From contig NZ_JBGYBX010000065.1 in the NCBI RefSeq assembly GCF_041817755.1, positions 1 to 36,497 of the forward strand: a stretch of DNA of 36,497 bases, read 5' to 3'. Positions 31,010-36,497 of this stretch are shown here, one piece after another; position 1 is the first letter of the stretch, and the number at the start of each line of letters is the position of its first letter. Source of the stretch: Glaesserella sp041817755 (GTDB taxonomy: Bacteria > Pseudomonadota > Gammaproteobacteria > Enterobacterales > Pasteurellaceae). Made by a program: the position numbers and the translations under genes. Under the pieces are notes generated by a model. The model had not been told where the DNA came from, ran no database searches, and saw nothing but the letters and a program-made list of their open reading frames with translations.

Positions 31010-32020
31010 CTAAAATGTGACTGCGTCGGCATGGTCGATCATATGGTCCGCATTAAGGTGAGCATATTTTCTAACCATCTCTAAGGTTTCCCACCCTCCC
31101 ATTTCTTTCAGGGTAAACAGTGGAGTGCCTGCTTGTACGTGCCAGCTTGCCCAAGTGTGCCTTAAATCATGGAAATGTAGGTGTTCGGCATCTATTTTTT
31201 TAGCCGCTTGGGCGAAATCTCGTCGGTCTATGTCATTAATTTTATGTCGTGTGGAGGTGCGAACAAAAACATATTCTTCAGAAGACTTCATGTTGTATAA
31301 TGATTTTAGCAAGGCTATTGCGTCTTTGTTAAGGGGTAGCGATCGTGATTTTCCTGATTTTGCCTTATCATTTGTCACGATCGCAATTCTCTTTTCAAAA
31401 TGTATCTTATCCCACGTCAATGTGAGAATTTCGCTCATTCTTGCGCCTGTCATTAATGCAAAAGAGCATATCTGTTTCATCCATTCAAGATTCAATCCTT
31501 GGATAAGTAAATTAGCTTGATCTTTGGTTATCCAACTAATTCTGACTTTGGCTTCTTGATTTCTTGGTATGAATGGGATTTTTTCTATCCATCCGGATTT
31601 ATAGGCTAAAGAGAGGATTCGTAATAAACTTGAGCGGTAGCGATTTTGCGTCGCCGGTGTAATGCGTTTGAGTCCGTTCTTGCTATACATTGGCAACGAC
31701 TTAATCAATTCATCACTTGTTAAAGAGCTTAATGTGCGTCCGCCAAATTTCTCTCTGAAATAGATGGCATGCGCTTTCTTGGTATCAAGCCTTTTGGCTC
31801 CTTCCCCATCTTTTAAAAACAGCAGTAATGCTTCTTCAAAATAACGTTCGGTCGGCTTGGCTAACACTTCTGTATCCCACAATTGCGCTTTTATCTTGTC
31901 GTGGAATTCTTGTGCTTGTTTTTTGACACTGGTTTTAGTAGAGCGTCTAACTCTCTGCCCACTTGGTGTTGTGATATCAATCCACCATATGGGGCTGTTT
32001 TGTCTTTTGTAGATTGGCAT
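31010..32020 (-). CDS. int: Phage tyrosine-recombinase integrase
   Basis: A 336-residue site-specific recombinase. The N-terminal arm-binding part (YKRQNSPIWWIDI) and the SAM-like core-binding domain (about 60-160) precede the catalytic domain. The catalytic set is visible: Arg in TGARMSEILTL, Lys in the KAKSGKSRSLPL hairpin, H-x-x-R in HDLRHTWASWH, and the nucleophile Tyr in RKYAHLNADHM. It looks complete and active. It sits next to the 3' end of tRNA-Ile2 and probably integrated the element there. Its first 130 bp overlap the next gene upstream in another frame. Confidence 0.95.
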   Translation of the reverse strand: MPIYKRQNSPIWWIDITTPSGQRVRRSTKTSVKKQAQEFHDKIKAQLWDTEVLAKPTERYFEEALLLFLKDGEGAKRLDTKKAHAIYFREKFGGRTLSSLTSDELIKSLPMYSKNGLKRITPATQNRYRSSLLRILSLAYKSGWIEKIPFIPRNQEAKVRISWITKDQANLLIQGLNLEWMKQICSFALMTGARMSEILTLTWDKIHFEKRIAIVTNDKAKSGKSRSLPLNKDAIALLKSLYNMKSSEEYVFVRTSTRHKINDIDRRDFAQAAKKIDAEHLHFHDLRHTWASWHVQAGTPLFTLKEMGGWETLEMVRKYAHLNADHMIDHADAVTF

Positions 32021-32229
32021 AAAGTATCCTTATTGGTACAACCTACAAGATCAACCCGTAGGCTATTATTAAATCGTTTTTTTATCCGATCAAGATCATT
32101 TTTATTTATACGCCACACTCTCGAGCCGGGCATTTTGAAAAATCCCCACTCAATAGCGTGGCTACGGATGGTGTTTTGAGCAAGGTTTAAATATTTCGCC
32201 ACTTGTTTAATGCTGAGTGTTTTTTCCAT
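31891..32229 (-). CDS. Excisionase-like helix-turn-helix protein
   Basis: A 112-residue protein. Residues 1-50 form an AlpA/excisionase-type MerR-like helix-turn-helix (LSIKQVAKYLNLAQNTIRSHAIEWG, then GSRVWRINKNDL). GGAGG precedes the ATG. The C-terminal 43 residues lie inside the int gene in another frame. Position beside int suggests it directs excision or regulates int. The function of the polar C-terminal tail is unknown. Confidence 0.8.
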   Translation of the reverse strand: MEKTLSIKQVAKYLNLAQNTIRSHAIEWGFFKMPGSRVWRINKNDLDRIKKRFNNSLRVDLVGCTNKDTLCQSTKDKTAPYGGLISQHQVGRELDALLKPVSKNKHKNSTTR

Positions 32230-32246
32230 TTTGCCTCCAATAAAAA

Positions 32247-32275
32247 ACCCTAGACGGCGCTAGGGTTGTTTCATA
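32247..32275. terminator. Hairpin upstream of the excisionase-like gene
   Basis: AACCCTAG and CTAGGGTT arms are separated by six bases (about 32247-32268), with T-rich sequence on both sides when read on either strand. It is likely a terminator between the 97-residue ORF and the int module. Confidence 0.7.
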
Positions 32276-32370
32276 AATAATAGCCAGTGGGTTTTGGCGG
32301 CTTTACCTGATTTCTTATAATCATTGTGTTATGTTGTATATTGATTTGTTTTTGGTTGGGGCAAATTAAG

Positions 32371-32664
32371 TTATAAATTAATATCAGCACCGACAATGTA
32401 GCTAAACCAAAGCAACTCATTTGACGCATCGTAAAATGATTTACTGATTTTTAAATGGGTTCTGTTTCTTTGTATAAACCCCTTAGCTTCCCACTGGTCT
32501 AAAATCTCAAACTCTTCCTTGTTGACTCTTGCGCGCTCTATGCTGGACGCATTCATTACACAATATAAAACATAAGGTATTAAACGTAACTCTTTTTGGG
32601 TTATCTCATACCCTAACAAGTCTTGTGATTTTTGTTTAATTTGCTCTGTAAGTTGTCCTCTCAT
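32371..32664 (-). CDS. Phage-associated hypothetical protein, 97 residues
   Basis: A soluble, helix-rich protein with no motif I can name. An AGAGGATAAGAGA leader supports the ATG at 32664. From memory, similar small proteins starting MRGQLTEQIK occur in Pasteurellaceae prophages, but I cannot confirm a family. The gene stands between two hairpin terminators, so it may be expressed alone. Confidence 0.65.
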   Translation of the reverse strand: MRGQLTEQIKQKSQDLLGYEITQKELRLIPYVLYCVMNASSIERARVNKEEFEILDQWEAKGFIQRNRTHLKISKSFYDASNELLWFSYIVGADINL

Positions 32665-32690
32665 TCTCTTATCCTCTGATTTTTTAATTA

Positions 32691-32711
32691 AAAAGCCAAC
32701 GTTTGTGGGCT
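32691..32711 (-). terminator. Hairpin with T-run after the small membrane protein gene
   Basis: On the minus strand AGCC pairs with GGCT around a loop and is followed by TTTTTAATT. It lies 5 bp past the stop of the 58-residue ORF. The stem is short. Confidence 0.5.
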
Positions 32712-32715
32712 GTGG

Positions 32716-32892
32716 TTATTTTGTTGATTGTTTTTGGTGGATATGTAAGTAAATATTTCCTTTATCTTCGATAGCAAAGAAAATTGCCAGTAATGTACTA
32801 ATTACACCGTATAGCAAATTTACCGTGGTAAACAAACTTGCGACCATCGTTATAATCGTTGATAAAATCAAAAGTTTTTTGCTTAATTCCAT
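32716..32892 (-). CDS. Small phage membrane protein, 58 residues
   Basis: The ORF begins MELSKKLLILST. It has two hydrophobic stretches (about residues 7-22 and 24-41) separated by a short turn, then a polar tail rich in H, Q and K. A run of minus-strand genes and a hairpin at its end support it. It could be a holin-like or superinfection-exclusion protein, but there is no specific evidence. Confidence 0.55.
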   Translation of the reverse strand: MELSKKLLILSTIITMVASLFTTVNLLYGVISTLLAIFFAIEDKGNIYLHIHQKQSTK

Positions 32893-32912
32893 TGGGTTTT
32901 CCTTGTGGTTAG

Positions 32913-33119
32913 CTATTTTGTTGTCGGCGGTGAGAGTGGTTGCCAGTGAGTAATATCTTTTACATCAACAGCTAAAAATAAGTTGTGCCTTACCACGCAT
33001 TCTTGACCAGCTCTCCATAAAATTTCGACATCTCCCGTTTTGGTGTAAGCCATAAAATAACTATTTTTTGGCAAAGGCTCGTTTTTAACACTAATCCAAC
33101 CGTTGTTTTCATTAGTCAT
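32913..33119 (-). CDS. DUF551-domain phage protein
   Basis: A 68-residue protein with the DUF551 pattern: an N-terminal WISVKNEPLPKN and a C-terminal ITHWQPLSPP. Such proteins are common in phage early regions of Enterobacteria and Pasteurellaceae; their function is unknown. It lies 8 bp downstream of the XRE gene. Confidence 0.8.
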   Translation of the reverse strand: MTNENNGWISVKNEPLPKNSYFMAYTKTGDVEILWRAGQECVVRHNLFLAVDVKDITHWQPLSPPTTK

Positions 33120-33127
33120 CTTTTACT

Positions 33128-33370
33128 TTACTCCAAAATCTTATCCATCAATTCCTCGAATTTATTCGGATTATATGGATTACTCTTATAATCTTTACCT
33201 GCTAAATAACAAGCAATTTTATTCAACTGCTCATCACTTGGTTGAGTACGTCCACATTCAACTCCTGACAATTCAGCCGTTCCCATATCAATTTGATTTG
33301 CCATATCGTACAGAGTGACACCTGTCAGCACTCTGAACCGGCGAATGACTTTACCTAAATCAGTTAGCAT
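33128..33370 (-). CDS. XRE-family helix-turn-helix protein
   Basis: An 80-residue DNA-binding protein with an HTH in residues 5-50 (VIRRFRVLTGVTLYDMANQIDMGTAELSGVE) and a short tail. Size suggests a Cro-like or antitoxin-like regulator. It overlaps the end of the 190-residue gene upstream by 11 bp, so the two are translated together. It is not the main phage repressor by position, since no divergent promoter lies beside it. Confidence 0.8.
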   Translation of the reverse strand: MLTDLGKVIRRFRVLTGVTLYDMANQIDMGTAELSGVECGRTQPSDEQLNKIACYLAGKDYKSNPYNPNKFEELMDKILE

Positions 33371-33932
33371 TATTCACCGCCTTATCAAATTCTCTTGTTG
33401 CCCAAGCTATCGCTTGAACGCACCAAGTAAAGCTCTTATTTAATACAGTAAAATCCCCCATATTCACTTCATCGAAAACGCTTTTTGCCTTATCTTCTAA
33501 TGAGTAAAGCCAGTGTTCTACTTCGTGCTCTGATTCAAAATCAATGTTTTCTAACGATTCATAGAGTTCTTGTGCTAAATCAAAATCCGCATATTCGTGG
33601 ATTGTTCTGCGAATTTCTTGTTCTGCTACAACTGAATCGTATTTCTGAACTGGATATACAGTATCTTGAGCAATGACTTTCTCGATGAGATAGTTCGTAT
33701 TTAATGCACTTTCTCCGAGGAAGAAGTTATAAGGATTTAACAAGTAACCAAATACATAATGCCCCATATCACCAGTGATAATTACCTTGTTATCCGCGTA
33801 AATAACAGTAAACGACATAGCTGTAGTATTGGAGTTTGCCATTTTGAAACATTTAACTGTTTCTGAATTTTCAAGAATAGTAAGTTGATGTTTTTGAATA
33901 CTGTTTGAAAATGATTGGGTAAAATCTTTCAT
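33360..33932 (-). CDS. Phage hypothetical protein, 190 residues
   Basis: A soluble acidic protein with no recognised domain. A beta-rich N-terminal half includes MSFTVIYADNKVIITGDMG. The C-terminal half is helical and ends FTWCVQAIAWATREFDKA, a pattern seen in some phage early proteins of unknown function. AGGGAGAG precedes the ATG. It overlaps the XRE gene by 11 bp; whether the two act together is untested. Confidence 0.7.
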   Translation of the reverse strand: MKDFTQSFSNSIQKHQLTILENSETVKCFKMANSNTTAMSFTVIYADNKVIITGDMGHYVFGYLLNPYNFFLGESALNTNYLIEKVIAQDTVYPVQKYDSVVAEQEIRRTIHEYADFDLAQELYESLENIDFESEHEVEHWLYSLEDKAKSVFDEVNMGDFTVLNKSFTWCVQAIAWATREFDKAVNNAN

Positions 33933-33947
33933 TCTTTCTCTCCCTAA

Positions 33948-33974
33948 AATAACAAAACCGCACTAGGCGGTTTA
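33948..33974 (-). terminator. Terminator after the 36-residue ORF
   Basis: On the minus strand AAACCGC pairs with GCGGTTT around a five-base loop, followed by TGTTATTTT. It ends the SSB-side gene cluster. Confidence 0.75.
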
Positions 33975-33988
33975 TCTGCGGTTGTTTC

Positions 33989-34099
33989 TCATTGCGTTAA
34001 GCCATGTTTTGACATCATCTTTTGTCTCAAATACCAATCCTTCTTCCAGCCTGTGTTAGACTCTTTCCACATACCTTGTTTATCTTGCTCTGAAATCAT
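33989..34099 (-). CDS. Tiny phage ORF, 36 residues
   Basis: It starts inside the stop of the 92-residue gene (ATGA overlap at 34096-34099) and ends 15 bp before a terminator. The product is basic and rich in K, Q and W (MWKESNTGWKKDWYLRQK). Overlap and terminator support translation; the function is unknown. Confidence 0.55.
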   Translation of the reverse strand: MISEQDKQGMWKESNTGWKKDWYLRQKMMSKHGLTQ

Positions 34100-34374
34100 T
34101 TTGTTTCTCCTTCATTCTCAACACACAAATTCAACCGCCCGCCCAAGTGAGCATAGTTGGCTAAATCGACCCAATGGTCGGCGAAGTGACTGTTACCGCC
34201 TAAAATGCGAGTCACTTTTGCCATTATCATAGTTAATGCATAGTGTTGGCAGTTGTCGATTTGGTTATGCCGCCAAGCGGTTTCGACGGGTTTAACCAGT
34301 TGCGCAAAGATTTGCGATCCTTGAATAAAATCGCCGTGGGTGGCGGCTCGTTCCGTAATGAGTTCTGTTGTCAT
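34096..34374 (-). CDS. Phage protein resembling DUF6378
   Basis: A 92-residue protein with an N-terminal ERAATHGDF, then YALTMIMAKVTRILGG and HFADHWVDLANYA. This pattern (THGDF, a helix with K-R-L-G, then D-H-W-D-A-Y) fits the DUF6378 group of phage early proteins. Function is not known. It lies downstream of ssb, separated by a hairpin terminator, and overlaps the next tiny ORF. Confidence 0.75.
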   Translation of the reverse strand: MTTELITERAATHGDFIQGSQIFAQLVKPVETAWRHNQIDNCQHYALTMIMAKVTRILGGNSHFADHWVDLANYAHLGGRLNLCVENEGETK

Positions 34375-34402
34375 AATTTTTCCTTTGATTGATTGTTAGG
34401 TA

Positions 34403-34428
34403 ATAAAAAGCCACTAACTTGTGGCTTG
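34403..34428 (-). terminator. Terminator after phage ssb
   Basis: On the minus strand AAGCCAC pairs with GTGGCTT across a six-base loop, followed by TTTATTA. It lies 10 bp beyond the ssb stop. Confidence 0.8.
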
Positions 34429-34437
34429 AGGTTGCGG

Positions 34438-34896
34438 TTAAAACGGAATATCATCATCAAAATCCCGCTGTTCCTCTTCGCTTAAAATCTCTTGCTGTTG
34501 GGCGGGTTTAGATTGGGGTTTCGGTTTGCCTTGGGGCTCTTGCGCCCAGTTGTTACCGCTCTCTTTGCTGTCGAGCATTTCGAGCTTGTCGGCGATGATT
34601 TCGGTACTATAGCGGTCTTGTCTGTTTTGGTCTTGCCATTTACGGGTACGAAGTTTGCCTTCGATATAGACTTTCGATCCTTTCTTCAAGTATTTACCGA
34701 AAATCTCGGCGAGTTGGCGAAAGGCTATCACGGTGTGCCATTCGACTTGTTCGCACTTATCGCCTGTATTTTTATCGGTCCAACTTTCGCTTGTAGCGAC
34801 ACTGATTTTTGCCACGGGGTCGCCGTTTGGCATTGTTCGCATTTCGGGGGCGTTGCCGAGCCGTCCGATGATGATGACTTTATTGATGCCTGCCAT
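34438..34896 (-). CDS. ssb: Phage single-stranded DNA-binding protein
   Basis: A 152-residue SSB. The OB fold (residues 1-110) starts MAGINKVIIIGRLGNAPEMR. The linker is rich in Q, P and K. The C-terminal tip DFDDDIPF is the partner-binding tail of bacterial SSBs. It is shorter than a host SSB and lies in the phage early cluster, so it likely serves phage replication or recombination. Its ATG shares an A with the stop of the 61-residue gene (TAATG). Confidence 0.95.
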   Translation of the reverse strand: MAGINKVIIIGRLGNAPEMRTMPNGDPVAKISVATSESWTDKNTGDKCEQVEWHTVIAFRQLAEIFGKYLKKGSKVYIEGKLRTRKWQDQNRQDRYSTEIIADKLEMLDSKESGNNWAQEPQGKPKPQSKPAQQQEILSEEEQRDFDDDIPF

Positions 34897-35081
34897 TATC
34901 GATTCTCCTGTTCAAATTCCGCCTTGCAATATTGACCATTGTTATCCACTATCCAAGTACGGTTATTTTGCTCGCACTTGTATTGCTCGATCTTGATATG
35001 GTCGTCATAGTCCATGCGACCGACGATACCCAACATCAGCACGACAGCGACAAGCGGTACGATTTGTTTAATTATTTGCAT
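34896..35081 (-). CDS. Small exported or membrane-anchored protein, 61 residues
   Basis: An N-terminal hydrophobic helix (residues 3-20, IIKQIVPLVAVVLMLGIVG) is followed by a polar domain of about 40 residues with two cysteines (YKCEQNN and YCKAEF), possibly a disulfide in the periplasm. It lies 8 bp after the YadA-like gene and overlaps ssb by one base. It may act with its outer-membrane neighbour; no family is recognised. Confidence 0.65.
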   Translation of the reverse strand: MQIIKQIVPLVAVVLMLGIVGRMDYDDHIKIEQYKCEQNNRTWIVDNNGQYCKAEFEQENR

Positions 35082-35089
35082 AGTTCACC

Positions 35090-35464
35090 CTACCACTGAA
35101 AGTTATAACCCAACCCACCGCCAAGACCGCCGGTGGAATCCATTGACACCGACAAACGGACGGCACCGTTTGTACCGAGCTGTGTCGCATAACCGATAGC
35201 AACCGCTTGTTCTCTGCGATAAGCACCGATACCGACGCCGACCGAATCCAAATATCCTTCCACCGAACTTAACGCATGAGCGGTTGCGCCGCTTGCTTGC
35301 GCCTGCCGATTTACTTGGCGGACATATTTTTCCGCCTTGGCGTAGACTTTATCGATTCGGGTATTGATTTTATTGATTTGCTGCTGTGCCTGCGCTGCAA
35401 TATTGGTGTTGGCGTTAGCCGTGCCGGCAAGCAATACGATAAGTAACAGTGATTGGGTTTTCAT
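35090..35464 (-). CDS. Miniature YadA-type trimeric anchor protein
   Basis: A 124-residue exported protein. A signal peptide (cut near ANA-NT) is followed by a short coiled coil (QQQINKINTRIDKVYAKAE). The last 65-70 residues have the alternating pattern of a YadA anchor: GVGIGAYRREQAVAIGYA, VRLSVSMD and GGLGGGLGYNFQW, ending in an aromatic residue. YadA anchors trimerise into a 12-strand outer-membrane barrel. There is no passenger domain. A ribosome binding site AAGGAAAA precedes the ATG. It is unusual to see this in the early region of a prophage. Function unknown. Confidence 0.85.
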   Translation of the reverse strand: MKTQSLLLIVLLAGTANANTNIAAQAQQQINKINTRIDKVYAKAEKYVRQVNRQAQASGATAHALSSVEGYLDSVGVGIGAYRREQAVAIGYATQLGTNGAVRLSVSMDSTGGLGGGLGYNFQW

Positions 35465-35481
35465 AGGTTTTCCTTAGGCGG

Positions 35482-35619
35482 TTATTTGTTGTTAAACAGT
35501 TTGGTAATTTTTTTCACCAGTTTTTGCTTACGCTCTTTGGTGGCGGCTTCGGTTTTAATCACCTTAGCCCAGTGTGCGTTGAGCTTTTCCCGGCATCGGG
35601 TGAGTTGTTGTTCTGTCAT
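35482..35619 (-). CDS. Small basic phage ORF, 45 residues
   Basis: It begins MTEQQLTRCREKL and is highly basic (KTEAATKERKQKLVKKITK). AAGGATACGAA precedes the ATG. It lies 17 bp upstream of the YadA-like gene on the same strand. Probably a small nucleic-acid-binding or coiled-coil protein; this is a guess from composition only. Confidence 0.5.
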   Translation of the reverse strand: MTEQQLTRCREKLNAHWAKVIKTEAATKERKQKLVKKITKLFNNK

Positions 35620-35713
35620 TTCGTATCCTTTTTAATCAATTTGCCGAAGTTTGGGTGTAACAATCCGCCGCCTGATGTTTCACAAGCGGTCGGATTGGGT
35701 GAATTTTTTGCAA

Positions 35714-36394
35714 TTAAATGCGGGCGATAGCCCCTAAGCCTGTGGGTTTGTAATTCCGCAATGTTTGTAGGGCTTTGTGGTAGTGCGCTTCCTCTCGAGG
35801 ATCGACATCAAATTCCGCCAATAATGGTTCGAGTATCCGTTTCATGACCCCCAAGGTCCGTTGATATTCGGAGGCGTGCGTATAAGCGGTTACGCCATGA
35901 CGAGAACCGAGCATTTCTAAAGGTTGATGGATTTGCTTCAGAAGATCGATGGTGTTGTAGAGGGCGAACCACATTGATGCCAAGCGTAACCATTGTTCTT
36001 CGGTTAATTCTTTGGCGTATTTTTTCTTCCGTAATGAAAGCGGTAATTGTTCATCCGGCAAGGCAAGTTGTTGCGGTTGGTTTGCTCTACGTTCGCACTC
36101 GATGAAGTATTTGCGGATTTGTCGTCCTTTTTCGTTGCGTTCGACCATTGCGAGTTCTTTTCCCATATCAAGTGTGATGTGGTATTCCTTGCGTGGTCTG
36201 CCGTTGGTGCGTTCGTGAACGATGATGTAGTCTTCATCTTGGATAAAGCCGTAGTCTGATATGCGGTCTGAAATCCAATGCCCGAATTGACTTTTTACTT
36301 CTAAGAATGTGTGTAGCTCACGAGCGTTAGCAAGTTGAACTTGTTGATTTGCGATTTGACCGTTGAAAACAGTGATTAGATTTGAATTTGTCAT
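35714..36394 (-). CDS. Phage antirepressor, AntA/AntB family
   Basis: A 226-residue protein. Residues 1-105 form the AntA domain: VQLANARELHTFLEVKSQFGHWISDRI, then EYHITLDMGKELAMVERNEKGRQIRKYFIECE. The remaining part is a helical C-terminal domain with no clear name. AntA-type antirepressors bind the phage repressor and favour lysis. It is the outermost complete phage gene here. The ATG at 36394 lacks a strong ribosome binding site. Confidence 0.9.
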   Translation of the reverse strand: MTNSNLITVFNGQIANQQVQLANARELHTFLEVKSQFGHWISDRISDYGFIQDEDYIIVHERTNGRPRKEYHITLDMGKELAMVERNEKGRQIRKYFIECERRANQPQQLALPDEQLPLSLRKKKYAKELTEEQWLRLASMWFALYNTIDLLKQIHQPLEMLGSRHGVTAYTHASEYQRTLGVMKRILEPLLAEFDVDPREEAHYHKALQTLRNYKPTGLGAIARI

Positions 36395-36423
36395 TTTGAG
36401 TTACCGTAATTAAGTTTTTAAAA

Positions 36424-36492
36424 CTCACCACGAGCAACGCCAATTACTGGTGGTGAACTGATCAAGGTTGGCGTACCGTCTTACGGTGTAAA
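36424..36492. repeat. Nested inverted repeats upstream of the antirepressor gene
   Basis: Three sets of arms overlap: TCACCAC/GTGGTGA, ACGCCAA/TTGGCGT and ACCGT/ACGGT. The first two cannot form at the same time as simple hairpins. Position before an antirepressor gene suggests a control RNA or operator, unproven. Confidence 0.45.
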
Positions 36493-36497
36493 CGGCG
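36425..36497 (-). CDS. Possible C-terminal end of a phage ORF running off the window
   Basis: On the minus strand one frame is open from the window edge to a TGA at 36425-36427, ending NWRCSW. A plus-strand frame is also open to the edge, and the stretch is full of inverted repeats, so coding is uncertain. Confidence 0.3.
   Translation of the reverse strand, partial: AVYTVRRYANLDQFTTSNWRCSW

Noticed and set aside
34492..34935. 147-codon open frame on the plus strand
   Set aside because: Antisense of ssb, whose OB fold and acidic tip are unmistakable.

Overview
The window is a Pasteurellaceae chromosome segment of the Actinobacillus pleuropneumoniae / Mannheimia type. The main evidence is the DNA uptake signal of that clade: the 9-mer ACAAGCGGT or its complement occurs at least 17 times. 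Gene content and order also fit (hscA-fdx-iscX, apt-dnaX, modE/modABC, and a second molybdate-type ABC transporter like Haemophilus HI1470-1472). Genus and species cannot be fixed from the sequence alone.

Layout. 1-2640 is the end of the isc iron-sulfur operon (hscA, fdx, iscX). 2759-4875 is cpdB with a textbook CRP site and a Tat-like signal peptide. 4903-5861 is a ygaP/ygaV-type sulfur pair (rhodanese plus persulfide-sensing ArsR repressor). 6023-12074 is housekeeping: gapA, msrB, cca, rdgC, proC and an MFS transporter. 12209-14674 is a cyanide-insensitive-type cytochrome bd oxidase with an unlisted 39-residue third subunit. 14690-16872 holds an alpha/beta hydrolase and a MocR-type regulator. 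16876-18518 is a hipBA toxin-antitoxin operon with three evenly spaced operators. 18641-18755 is a compact cloverleaf-like repeat.

18845-22421 is a MolABC-like molybdate/tungstate uptake operon, whose ATPase gene carries two compensating indels, followed by a methyltransferase. 22557-25199 is apt-dnaX, with a -1 frameshift signal inside dnaX. 25255-26957 is a yadG/yadH-type ABC exporter. 27000-30778 is the modE regulator divergent from modABC; the operon is split between modA and modB by a degenerate tandem repeat. Both Mo operons have ModE-like boxes, so one regulator in the window probably governs two uptake systems.

30862-30938 is tRNA-Ile2(CAU). Just past its 3' end begins a prophage or related integrated element that runs off the window. 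All its recognised genes lie on the minus strand: integrase, excisionase-like protein, small unknown proteins, DUF551, XRE, DUF6378-like, SSB, a miniature YadA-type outer-membrane anchor protein and an AntA-type antirepressor.

No CRISPR array, rRNA or complete insertion sequence was seen. Best leads: the hipBA operator array with exact 28-bp spacing, the paired ModE sites on two Mo transporters, the phage-borne YadA anchor, the 18641-18755 structured element, and the dnaX recoding site.
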